Below are positions 1-8,013 of a DNA stretch of 64,000 nucleotides, one piece after another. The translations under genes were made by a program, and so were the position numbers. This DNA is from an uncultured Porphyromonadaceae bacterium (GTDB lineage Bacteria; Bacteroidota; Bacteroidia; Bacteroidales; Muribaculaceae): positions 14,706 through 78,705 of the forward strand of contig CABUPJ010000006.1 of NCBI GenBank assembly GCA_902493335.1. The letters run 5' to 3'. Position 1 is the first letter of the stretch. Every line of letters begins with the position of its first letter. The notes beneath the pieces were generated by a model. It saw nothing but the letters and a program-made list of their open reading frames with translations, did no database searches and had not been told where the DNA came from.

Positions 1-72
1 ATTGCGCTCCAAGGACTGAAGTCTTTGGTCCATACCGCCTGTTGCCGATTGTGAATTGTGAATTATGCATTG

Positions 73-255
73 CTAAATTTCTCTGCTCTTTTGTCCGGAT
101 TTGCGGGTGCGGCGGTGCCGCCGCAGCGACTCGGCTATAATCCATTGTATCTGGCCGTTTACCGACCGAAATTCGTCGGCGGCCCACTTCTCGACCTCGG
201 CCATCGTGGCCGGGTCGAGGCGCAGCAGAAATCCTTTATTCGCCTGTTTGGGCAT
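73..255 (-). CDS. Small Arc/ribbon-helix-helix-like protein
   Basis: A 60-residue basic protein, start ATG at 255. The stretch GFLLRLDPATMAEVEKWAAD, then SVNGQIQWIIAESLRRH, resembles the beta strand plus two helices of Arc/MetJ-type DNA-binding proteins, and the C-terminal tail is rich in Arg and Lys. It begins one base after the stop of the SPFH gene, so the two are almost certainly co-transcribed. Family knowledge suggests a small DNA-binding protein. What it regulates, and whether it works with the membrane protein, cannot be read from the sequence. Confidence 0.7.
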   Translation of the reverse strand: MPKQANKGFLLRLDPATMAEVEKWAADEFRSVNGQIQWIIAESLRRHRRTRKSGQKSREI

Positions 256-256
256 A

Positions 257-1246
257 TCACTGATAGAGTGTGCCGGTGTTCAACACAGGCTGCGCAGGTT
301 CGTCAGCGCAGAGCACAACAAGCAGATTGCTGACCATGGCGGCCTTGCGTTCGTCGTCGAGAGCGACTATGCCTTCGCTGTCGAGTTGGTCGAGAGCCAT
401 CTTCACCATCGAAACGGCACCTTCGACAATCTTCTCACGGGCGGCAATGATGGCCGAAGCCTGCTGGCGACGCAGCATGACTGCCGCGATTTCGGGAGCA
501 TAGGCGAGATAGTTGAGACGGGCCTCGACGACCTCGATGCCGGCCATAGCGAGGCGCTCGTTGAGTTTTGCCTCAAGCTGCTCGTTGATTTCATGGCCAT
601 CGCTGCGCAGCGTTATCTCATCATGGCTACCCTCTTCGTCATAGGCATAGCGTCCTGTCACCTCGCGCAGGGCGGCGTCGCTCTGTATGCCGACAAAAGC
701 GTCGAGAGCCTTAGCGACGGTATCTCCATTTGCACCTGCCTGCGCAATTTTACCTTCCGAGGTAACGGATACCGAAGGCATGTCGGCGGCATCGACATCA
801 AAGACGGCACGATAAGTATCTTTAACTTTCCACACGAGCACCATGCCTATCATCACCGGATTGCCGACTTTGTCGTTGACCTTGATGGGAGCGATGTCCA
901 TATTGCGGATACGCAGCGATATCTTTTTCTTTGTCATGAACGGATTGACCCAGAAATAACCTGTCCGGCGGAATGTACCGCGATATTCACCGAAGAATAT
1001 CATTACCCGCGCCTGATTGGGCTGCAGCACAAAGAAGCCGCAGAGCAGGATTATCTCAAGCACAAGAGTGACAAAGGCGCAGCCGACAATCGTACCGATA
1101 AGAGCATCAGCGCTCCCGAACATTCCCGACGAGGCGAGCGCTATCAAAGCCACAACCACTGCCGGTATAATAAGAAGAGTCACGGCCAACATAACGAAAC
1201 CATTGAATACCCGACCGTTATAGGTCATTTCTTTACCTTCAAGCAT
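257..1246 (-). CDS. SPFH/band-7 domain membrane protein
   Basis: 329 residues. Two hydrophobic segments near residues 13-35 and 45-72 are followed by a band-7 (prohibitin/stomatin-like) domain beginning around QPNQARVMIFFGEYRG. An extended helical region then includes EAKLNERLAMAGIEVVEARL, typical of the end of the SPFH domain. Family members oligomerise at the membrane and scaffold microdomains or proteases; the partner here is not evident. A TATATTTG box about 40 bp upstream supports the ATG at 1246, with an in-frame ATG at 1228 as alternative. It leads a two-gene operon with the small ribbon-helix-helix-like protein. Confidence 0.88.
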   Translation of the reverse strand: MLEGKEMTYNGRVFNGFVMLAVTLLIIPAVVVALIALASSGMFGSADALIGTIVGCAFVTLVLEIILLCGFFVLQPNQARVMIFFGEYRGTFRRTGYFWVNPFMTKKKISLRIRNMDIAPIKVNDKVGNPVMIGMVLVWKVKDTYRAVFDVDAADMPSVSVTSEGKIAQAGANGDTVAKALDAFVGIQSDAALREVTGRYAYDEEGSHDEITLRSDGHEINEQLEAKLNERLAMAGIEVVEARLNYLAYAPEIAAVMLRRQQASAIIAAREKIVEGAVSMVKMALDQLDSEGIVALDDERKAAMVSNLLVVLCADEPAQPVLNTGTLYQ

Positions 1247-1283
1247 AATGTCTAAATGATATTAAAATAATATTACATATGTG

Positions 1284-1291
1284 CAAATATA
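1284..1291 (-). promoter_or_regulatory. -7 promoter box (TATATTTG) for the SPFH operon
   Basis: Reads TATATTTG on the minus strand, matching the Bacteroidota TAnnTTTG -7 consensus. It lies in the divergent spacer and predicts a leader of about 30 nt. Confidence 0.6.
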
Positions 1292-1324
1292 AACGATTTA
1301 CCTGAATTATACAATTCTTTTTCG

Positions 1325-1332
1325 TATCTTTG
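1325..1332 (+). promoter_or_regulatory. -7 promoter box (TATCTTTG) for the 13-kb operon
   Basis: TATCTTTG matches TAnnTTTG and lies 29 bp before the ATG at 1361. I saw no other clear promoter in the short gaps between the nine genes that follow up to 14687. Confidence 0.65.
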
Positions 1333-1360
1333 TAAAATCAGTCAATTCATTTAAATATTG

Positions 1361-2281
1361 ATGATAACAAAAGACTATTTCAAAATATCGGTTGTTACTG
1401 CCGTAACTATGACTTTCACAGTCCTTTGCGGCTGTAACAAAGACGAGGTCATTGACGACGACAGCGGCGAGGCGTTGCCCGGCAGCGTCCGCGTCGAGGT
1501 CATCGACTACTCGCCCGCACCGGGCCAGTTTGTAAATATCGTCCCGCGATATGCCGAGGGCGACGATGCGGCCACGATCAACCGCAAGGCCACCGAAGCC
1601 CTCAACAGCGGCGACTATATCTCGCTCGGCGCCTGGGGCGGCAGCATCACCCTGAGACTCGAGAGATATATACGCAACCTTCCCGGACGCAGCGACTTCG
1701 CAGTCCTCGGCAACGCATATTATACGCCGAACGCCTCTGACGGGCGCCAGTGCGGCAGCTCCGAACCGGGCATCATACTCGTCATGGAAGACCGCAACGG
1801 CAACGGCAAGCCCGACGACGGCTGGTATGAGATTCCCGGCTCAGAAAACGCCCGCGCCACCGACGCGACTTACTCCGTGACATATAACATACTCGGGCCG
1901 CGGCAAATAACCTGGACGGACAATCTCGGAGCCACTGGCACGCTATACGACGGCTCGGACTACCACGAACAGCCTTTCGTGCCCCAGTGGCTCAATGTCG
2001 GCAAGACCATGACCTTCACCGGCCGACGTCTGCCCGACAACGGCTTCTATGACTCCGAATCAATGCAATACAAGCAATATGTCTACGACGGTTATGCCGA
2101 CTGCCGGCCCAACAACGACGCCGCCCGCGGCATCGACATCAGCAGCGCCGTCGACGCCGACGGTCGTCCGGCCAATCTGTCGCGCGTGGACTTTATCAGA
2201 ATATATACCGCCGTACTTCAGGTCAACGGCCCGATGGGCGAATGTTCGACCGAAGTTGCCGGCATTGAAGCACTTCATTAA
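1361..2281 (+). CDS. Surface lipoprotein, PKD-like/cell-surface protein
   Basis: 306 residues from ATG 1361; the TTG just before it at 1358 is less likely. The N-terminus is a hydrophobic segment ending TVLCGC, a lipobox, so it should be a lipid-anchored envelope protein. The central motif MEDRNGNGKPDDGWYEIPGS and the all-beta character resemble Bacteroidetes cell-surface proteins found with PKD or beta-propeller partners. It is the first gene of the long operon and is followed after 12 bp by another predicted exported protein. No catalytic motif is visible. The function is unknown; glycan or ligand binding is a guess. Confidence 0.75.
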   Translation: MITKDYFKISVVTAVTMTFTVLCGCNKDEVIDDDSGEALPGSVRVEVIDYSPAPGQFVNIVPRYAEGDDAATINRKATEALNSGDYISLGAWGGSITLRLERYIRNLPGRSDFAVLGNAYYTPNASDGRQCGSSEPGIILVMEDRNGNGKPDDGWYEIPGSENARATDATYSVTYNILGPRQITWTDNLGATGTLYDGSDYHEQPFVPQWLNVGKTMTFTGRRLPDNGFYDSESMQYKQYVYDGYADCRPNNDAARGIDISSAVDADGRPANLSRVDFIRIYTAVLQVNGPMGECSTEVAGIEALH

Positions 2282-2293
2282 TCATCTGTCACA

Positions 2294-3232
2294 ATGGATT
2301 TGTCTGTTTTGCTTATCGCCGCGCTGCCGGCATTCTTCACCGACGCCGGCGTCAGCGTCGACGACCTCGGCTATGTCATCGAAAATGACGACCCCACACG
2401 CGAAACTGTCATCGACTGCCGCGCGTTGCTGCGCGATGATATCACCCGCGCCGACATCACCGACGACATAATCGACGCGGGCGCTGTCGCCATCGAACGC
2501 GTGATGCCTGTCGCCGAAAGCAGCTGGCTCGCCTCGTTCAGAGTCGAGTATGGCGAGTCGCCGGCATGGTATTTCATTGTCACATACCGCAATGACGGCA
2601 CGGTCGCCGACGCACTATACGCCGGACGCTGCGATGACCGCTCATTTCTCTCGCCTGTCGCCTTTGCCGACAGCGATGGCAACAGCGTCGAGCTATATGT
2701 CGAATACAATTCCATCGTCCCCGCATGCGAGATTACTCCCGAGGGACACCCGGCACTGACAATCTTCAACAAGACCGTCTTCCGCGACCCGGTGACTGAC
2801 GAGAACTTTCAGGCAGGTGACGACGAGATCACAATAGCCATCGACAGCGACGGCACCATGACACTCACCGGCATACGGCCCGGCTCTGACGCTCTCGAAG
2901 CGCTGACGGCGCGCTATCAGTCTGCTCACGACAGAGCGTCGCTTCTGTCATCGCTTCGTTCAGAGCTGCTGCGTTTCACCCCCTACTCCTCGCGTCCTAC
3001 TCCCGCACGTCTGCGTCAGATTGCCGCTGACGAAGACAACGACGCCATGACCGCAAGATTTTTCCTCCTCGACCCCGACGGCGTCGCCCGCGCGGCTCTC
3101 TCCGACAAGACAATACTCATGGCTCTCGCCCGCGCCGACAACGCAGTCACCGACAGCGGGCTTCAGGCCATTAACGACGCGTTGCTTCGCGACGCTCTCG
3201 CCGACGCGCTAAAAAATACACCTTTGAATTAA
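2294..3232 (+). CDS. Hypothetical protein, likely exported
   Basis: 312 residues. The N-terminus MDLSVLLIAALPAFF could be a short signal sequence. The rest is acidic, rich in Asp, Ala and Arg, with no motif I recognise. The C-terminal third looks helical (repeated ALSDK, LARADNA, LLRDALADALK stretches). It sits 12 bp after the lipoprotein gene and 17 bp before the first glycosyltransferase, in the same orientation and with the same codon use, so it belongs to the operon. No function is proposed. Confidence 0.7.
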   Translation: MDLSVLLIAALPAFFTDAGVSVDDLGYVIENDDPTRETVIDCRALLRDDITRADITDDIIDAGAVAIERVMPVAESSWLASFRVEYGESPAWYFIVTYRNDGTVADALYAGRCDDRSFLSPVAFADSDGNSVELYVEYNSIVPACEITPEGHPALTIFNKTVFRDPVTDENFQAGDDEITIAIDSDGTMTLTGIRPGSDALEALTARYQSAHDRASLLSSLRSELLRFTPYSSRPTPARLRQIAADEDNDAMTARFFLLDPDGVARAALSDKTILMALARADNAVTDSGLQAINDALLRDALADALKNTPLN

Positions 3233-3249
3233 TCACAACACAGAAAAAC

Positions 3250-4377
3250 ATGAACCAACCGTTACGCATCCTTCTGATGGGCGATTACAGCAACTGCCAT
3301 CGCACCCTCGCCACAGGGCTGCGCAGCCTCGGCCACGACGTGACAGTCGTCTCAGACGGCTCGAAATGGCAGAATACAGCCCGCGACATCGACATAGCCC
3401 GACGCGGCAAATCCCGGGCCGCCGGGCTCGAACTGATGCTGCGCCTGCGCTACGGCATAATGCCACGTCTCAAGAACTTCGACATAGTCGCCATTCACAA
3501 TCCCGGATTCCTCAATCTCAGACCGACGCGTACAAAATATTTCTTCGACCGGCTCAAAGGTGAAAACCGCTCGATTTTCCTCACGGCAATGGGCACCGAT
3601 TCGGCCTATCTCGACCTCTGCTCGGCTGCCGACTCACCGCTGCGTTATACCGAATGGTTTATCGACGGCCATCCATCGCCGCTCTATCTGAGCAATCCCG
3701 CAAAATGGCGCGACTGGCACAACGACGAGATACGCTCGTTTCACGAATATGTCTACGACAACATTGACGGAGCCGTCTCAATACTCTACGAATATCATCT
3801 GGCGATAACCCGCGCCCTCGGCCCCGACAAATGTGCTTTCGGCGGTCTGCCGATTGACCTGTCGGGCATACAGCCAGTCGACCTCGACCCCGACCCCGAG
3901 GTCGTCAAACTCTATCTCGGCCGTCACCGCGAGCGCTGCATAGAGAAAGGCACAGATGTGCTCGAAGCCGCCGCGCGCGACGTCATCGCACGTCACAAAG
4001 GCCGCGTCACCCTGTCGATTATCGAGAATCTGCCATACGACCAATATATCAAAACGATATGCGGCCATCACATCTCTCTCGACCAGCTCTACAGCTACTC
4101 GCCGGCGACCAACGCCCTGCTGGCGATGGCATACGGCCTCAATGCCGTCAGCGGCGCCGAGCCTGAATTCTACAATTTCATCGGCGAACCCGCCGGCGGC
4201 CCTGTCATCAACGCGCCGGTCGACTATGACCGGCTCGTCGAGACTCTCGACGCCATCGTCTCCGCCCCGCGCGCCATCGCTCCGCGCGGCCGACGCTCGC
4301 GGCAGTTTGTCGAACGCCATCACGACTGCCGCCATGTCGCCCAACGTTTTCTCGATTTCTGGACATCAAAGTTATGA
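3250..4377 (+). CDS. Glycosyltransferase, GT-B fold (family 1/4-like)
   Basis: 375 residues. It starts PLRILLMGDYSNCHRTLATG, the N-terminal Rossmann strand and loop typical of GT-B enzymes, followed by LRSLGHDVTVVSDG. The C-terminal half has YSPATNALLAMAYGLNAVSG...EPEFYNF, matching the donor-sugar-binding region where a Glu contacts the nucleotide sugar. No membrane segment is seen, so it should be cytosolic, using a nucleotide sugar for surface glycan synthesis. The stop overlaps the next gene by four bases (ATGA), implying translational coupling with three GT-A enzymes. The exact linkage cannot be inferred. Confidence 0.8.
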   Translation: MNQPLRILLMGDYSNCHRTLATGLRSLGHDVTVVSDGSKWQNTARDIDIARRGKSRAAGLELMLRLRYGIMPRLKNFDIVAIHNPGFLNLRPTRTKYFFDRLKGENRSIFLTAMGTDSAYLDLCSAADSPLRYTEWFIDGHPSPLYLSNPAKWRDWHNDEIRSFHEYVYDNIDGAVSILYEYHLAITRALGPDKCAFGGLPIDLSGIQPVDLDPDPEVVKLYLGRHRERCIEKGTDVLEAAARDVIARHKGRVTLSIIENLPYDQYIKTICGHHISLDQLYSYSPATNALLAMAYGLNAVSGAEPEFYNFIGEPAGGPVINAPVDYDRLVETLDAIVSAPRAIAPRGRRSRQFVERHHDCRHVAQRFLDFWTSKL

Positions 4378-5192
4378 CTCTCGATCTCGCACTCGTCACC
4401 TGGCAGCCTGAAGGCATCACCCGCGTCGCGGCACAGCAGTTGCCGCGAATCGACGGAGTGCGCTATGTGGTCTCATGGCAATGTCATGGCAACGCTCCCG
4501 TACCCGAATCCCTGCGGCAGCGCGACGACGTCGAGATTCATCGTTGCGAACTCACCGGTGTAGCCAATAACCGCAACAACGCCGTCGAACACTGCCGCGC
4601 CGACATCATCCTCATGGCCGACGACGACATCGCCTATGACGCCGACGCCCTCCGCAAGGTCATCGACATTTTCGAGCGCCACCCCGAGGTCGACCTCGCG
4701 ACGCTGCGATACGACAGCTCGCGCAGCAAACCCTATCCGCCGGCCGAGACCAGCCTCACACTGCCTTTGCCCGTCGACTACTGGGTGAGCACCGTCGAAA
4801 TTGCCGTTCGCCGCGACTCAGAAGCAGGGCGCCTGCGTTTCTGCCCCGAACTCGGTCCGGGCGCCCGATACCCTGCCGCCGAAGACGAAGTCTTTTTCCT
4901 CGCCGCAATGCGCCGTGGTGTCAGCTCACACTATTTTCCGATAAGCGTCGGACGTCACCCCGACCTCCCCAGCGGCGCCACCGCCATAAAATCAAAAGCC
5001 TACTACAAAGCCATCGGCGTCTTTCTCTCGCTATGCTACGGTCCGTCGGCTCCGCTGCGCGCCATCATACGCTCATGGCGCCTGCGCCGTCAGGGGCGCG
5101 CGCCGTTCTTCCGTTCGCTCGTCCATATAATCAAGGGCATCACCGAAGCCCCGGCAATGAAGCTCCGTAACAGTCAATATCTATGGCCATAA
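4374..5192 (+). CDS. Glycosyltransferase family 2-like protein (paralogue A)
   Basis: 272 residues with a GT-A core. It has NNRNNAVEHCRADIILMADD with a DDD (DXD) metal and nucleotide-sugar motif, then a C-terminal acceptor region with PAAEDEVFFLAAM, where the acidic EDE is a likely catalytic-base area. It overlaps the gene before it and the gene after it. It is clearly a tandem duplicate of the next gene: both begin LTLDLALVTW.PEG and end with the same RQGRA...FRS/FIRA region. It probably adds one sugar to a surface glycan; donor and acceptor are unknown. Confidence 0.8.
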   Translation: MTLDLALVTWQPEGITRVAAQQLPRIDGVRYVVSWQCHGNAPVPESLRQRDDVEIHRCELTGVANNRNNAVEHCRADIILMADDDIAYDADALRKVIDIFERHPEVDLATLRYDSSRSKPYPPAETSLTLPLPVDYWVSTVEIAVRRDSEAGRLRFCPELGPGARYPAAEDEVFFLAAMRRGVSSHYFPISVGRHPDLPSGATAIKSKAYYKAIGVFLSLCYGPSAPLRAIIRSWRLRRQGRAPFFRSLVHIIKGITEAPAMKLRNSQYLWP

Positions 5193-6013
5193 GACCACTG
5201 ACACTCGATCTCGCCCTCGTCACCTGGCGTCCCGAAGGCATCGTCCGCGTCGCAGCTCAACAGCTGCCGCGAGTCAAAGGCGTGCGCTATGTCGTCTCAT
5301 GGCAGGACCACGGCGACGCCCCCGTCCCAGGCTCTCTTGAACAGCGCGAAGACATGGACATCTACCGCTGCGATGAGACAGGCATATCGGCCAACCGCAA
5401 CAACGCCATCAGCCACTGCACGGGCGACATCATACTCATGGCTGACGACGACATCACATACGACGCCGACTCTCTCACAGCCGTCATCGTCGCTTTTGAA
5501 ACACGCCCCAGGCTTGACATCGCCATGCTACAATTCACCGGTACTGTCCAAAAGCCTTATCCTGACTGCGAAATACCGCTAACATTCCCATTGCCCTACG
5601 GGCTTTGGGCCAATACATTCGAGATCGCAGTCAGACGCAGTTCACAGGCAGGAAATCTACGATTCTGCCCCGACTGCGGCCCCGGGGCCATATATCCGGC
5701 AGCTGAAGATGAAGTTTTTTTTCTGACGGCATTAAAAAAGAATTTGAATTGTCGGTTCCTACCGATTACAATCGGCACGCACAACGGTCCGACAAGCGGG
5801 CAGCTGCCTGTCACCTCTAACGCCGCACTCGAAGCTCTCGGCATATATGTCGGCCTCGCCTACGGCATCGGGGCGCCTCTGCGCGTCTATACCCGTGCCC
5901 GGTTGATTCAACGGCAGGGTCGCGCATCGTTCATCCGCGCATTCGCTGGCATCATGTCAGGCATATTCAAGGCCCCGGCTTTCCGTCGAAAAAACAAGAA
6001 ATATCTATGGTGA
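5183..6013 (+). CDS. Glycosyltransferase family 2-like protein (paralogue B)
   Basis: 276 residues, paralogue of the gene before it. The conserved elements are VRYVVSWQDHGDAPVPGSL, NRNNAI, ILMADDDITYDADSL (DXD) and YPAAEDEVFFLTAL. Its ATG lies inside the end of the previous gene and its stop overlaps the next start, so translation is coupled. Differences from paralogue A concentrate in the middle segment (FTGTVQKPYPDCEIPLTFPL), which may reflect a different acceptor or donor. That is inference from the alignment by eye. Confidence 0.8.
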   Translation: MAIRPLTLDLALVTWRPEGIVRVAAQQLPRVKGVRYVVSWQDHGDAPVPGSLEQREDMDIYRCDETGISANRNNAISHCTGDIILMADDDITYDADSLTAVIVAFETRPRLDIAMLQFTGTVQKPYPDCEIPLTFPLPYGLWANTFEIAVRRSSQAGNLRFCPDCGPGAIYPAAEDEVFFLTALKKNLNCRFLPITIGTHNGPTSGQLPVTSNAALEALGIYVGLAYGIGAPLRVYTRARLIQRQGRASFIRAFAGIMSGIFKAPAFRRKNKKYLW

Positions 6014-6918
6014 GAATCAGCGTCATAATACCCGTCTACAACCGCGCCGGAGTCGTCATGGCGACTCTCGATTCTGTCGCCGCGCAGACATGTCGCGATT
6101 TCGAGGTGATCCTCGTCGACAACAATTCGACTGACGATACCCTCGCCGTGCTCCGGCACTGGCGCGACAGCATCGCTGACGGCGGTATGACTGTCAGAAT
6201 TCTCGAGTGCGCCACACCCGGTGCGTCGGCGGCGCGCAACATAGGTCTGGCCGCGGCGTCGGCTCCATGGACGATGTTTTTCGACTCTGACGACACGATG
6301 CGGCCGCGTCATATCGCCCGCGCCGTCGAAGCTATCGAAGCCAATCCCTACGCCACGCTTATCGGCTGGAACATAATGCTCCACGAAGGTCAGAAAGCCT
6401 CGGTCAAACCATTCAACCCGCGCAATCTGTCACGACGCAACATCTTCGAAGGCTCGATGGCGCCGCAGCGCTACTGCGTCAGCACCGCGCTCGCCCGTCG
6501 TGCCGGAGGCTGGGACGAAAGCGTCATGCGCTGGAACGACATCGAATACGGCCAGCGCATCCTCGCCCTCAAGCCTGTCACGGCCTTCGCCGGCAATGAA
6601 ATCACAGTCGATGTCATCGCCGGCGACCAATCGATAACAGGGACGAGCTTTGCCGCCGACGCCGACCGGCTAAATCACGCTCTCGACACCATAAAAGCAA
6701 CCATTAAAGGCCCTGAGGCCGACATTGTCGAACTCAAACGCGCCATCACCGCCGGACTATGTGCCCGCGAGAACAACACCGTCGGGCGCACGATGCTCGA
6801 CCGTGCCCTCAACGCAACTTCCAAGCCACGCCAACGACTACTACTGCGCTCGGCCTACGGCTATACAGCCATCGGCGGACGCGGCGCCGCACGTCTGTTT
6901 CTACCCCTTTTCCACTGA
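6007..6918 (+). CDS. Glycosyltransferase family 2
   Basis: 303 residues. A textbook GT2 N-terminus (RISVIIPVYNRAGVVMATLD, then VILVDNNSTDDT) is followed by TPGASAARNIGL and the DXD motif FDSDDTMRP. The acceptor part has WDESVMRWNDIEYGQRIL, with the usual W..D..D spacing. It is a soluble inverting transferase for surface polysaccharide or lipopolysaccharide. It overlaps the preceding gene by seven bases and closes the four-gene glycosyltransferase block, 20 bp before the zinc-ribbon gene. Confidence 0.87.
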   Translation: MVRISVIIPVYNRAGVVMATLDSVAAQTCRDFEVILVDNNSTDDTLAVLRHWRDSIADGGMTVRILECATPGASAARNIGLAAASAPWTMFFDSDDTMRPRHIARAVEAIEANPYATLIGWNIMLHEGQKASVKPFNPRNLSRRNIFEGSMAPQRYCVSTALARRAGGWDESVMRWNDIEYGQRILALKPVTAFAGNEITVDVIAGDQSITGTSFAADADRLNHALDTIKATIKGPEADIVELKRAITAGLCARENNTVGRTMLDRALNATSKPRQRLLLRSAYGYTAIGGRGAARLFLPLFH

Positions 6919-6938
6919 CTTTAACCATAATACCTATA

Positions 6939-7988
6939 ATGACACACTACCACGACAAACACTTCAACACAACCGACAACAGACTCTACCGTCAGGCCGA
7001 ACGCTACGCCGAACTGCGCAAGACCGACGACGGCGACAACTCCAGCCACTGCCGCCGCTGCGGCGCGCTCCTGACAACCGGGGCCGCTTTTTGCGAAGAT
7101 TGCGGCGAACCTGTCCCGGCCGCGCATACCTGCCCCGACTGTCACGCCGAAGTGGCTCAGGGCATGGCTATATGTCCGGTCTGCGGACACAGCCTCGTCA
7201 CTGACCGCTGTTCATTCTGCGGCGCTCCGATGGACACCGGCGACCGTTTCTGCGCCGAGTGCGGCAACCCGCGCGAAGGCATCCGCTGTCCCCGTTGCGG
7301 TGCTCATAATCAGCGTAGTTTCTGCCGCGTGTGTTCCCAGCCGCTCAACGACATGGCCCTGAAAATGCTCGAGCGTGTCAAAGACGATCCGCGCGTAGCC
7401 GAAGCACACCGCCTGGCACTCGAACTGGCCGAACTCGAAAACCAACTCGCAGATGCAGGTCTGATCGACATCGACGGCGACGCTCAGGTGATCAATCCCG
7501 ATGACAATGCCATCGGTATCACAGACGAAGAGCGGCGCACTCTCGCCGATTACGACAGACTGATGTCTATGGCCGGCAACACACCGGCCGGCAGCAGCGG
7601 CGCCAAAGACGCGGATAACGGTAATGCCGGCGGCAACTTCGCCGTGAAAGAACGCCGTCGGTTCAAAGTCGGCAGCTCGTCGGCCGCCGACGCCATTGCC
7701 GCCTACCGTCTGAAAGCGCGCGAGATGCAGGCCGCCCTCGACGCCATCGTGCCCGATGAGGCTATGAATGCCGAAGAGCAGCGCAATTTCTTCACAGCCT
7801 GCCACATCGTTGTCATGACTGAAGTAACGACACGCAGCCGCGTCAAAGACGGATGGATATGCAACTGGTGTGGCTGCCACCATTCAACGCCGTCTGAATG
7901 TTACCGCCCCGAACTCGGCGGCAAGTGGATCTACCGCGAAATCGAAGTCAAGACCCGCGCCGCAGGTACTGACTGTGTAAACATCTGA
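6939..7988 (+). CDS. Protein with four tandem zinc ribbons
   Basis: 349 residues from ATG 6939, the first ATG after the previous stop. Sixteen cysteines form eight CxxC knuckles (C38/41, 52/55, 65/68, 79/82, 91/94, 105/108, 117/120, 129/132), i.e. four double-knuckle zinc ribbons. A helical middle (about 140-180), a low-complexity Gly/Asn/Ala linker near 220, and a C-terminal ICNWCGCHHSTPSEC cluster around 307 that may bind another metal follow. No enzyme motif is present. It precedes the kinase by 25 bp. Zinc ribbons in such settings usually mediate protein contacts, so an adaptor for the kinase or the AAA+ protein is plausible but not shown. Confidence 0.8.
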   Translation: MTHYHDKHFNTTDNRLYRQAERYAELRKTDDGDNSSHCRRCGALLTTGAAFCEDCGEPVPAAHTCPDCHAEVAQGMAICPVCGHSLVTDRCSFCGAPMDTGDRFCAECGNPREGIRCPRCGAHNQRSFCRVCSQPLNDMALKMLERVKDDPRVAEAHRLALELAELENQLADAGLIDIDGDAQVINPDDNAIGITDEERRTLADYDRLMSMAGNTPAGSSGAKDADNGNAGGNFAVKERRRFKVGSSSAADAIAAYRLKAREMQAALDAIVPDEAMNAEEQRNFFTACHIVVMTEVTTRSRVKDGWICNWCGCHHSTPSECYRPELGGKWIYREIEVKTRAAGTDCVNI

Positions 7989-8013
7989 TTTAAAATTCAT
8001 CACGACTACGACC

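Noticed and set aside
101..1255. Long plus-strand open frame across the SPFH gene
   Set aside because: Shadow of the minus-strand SPFH protein; its translation has no coherent domain and the minus frame has clear membrane and band-7 features.
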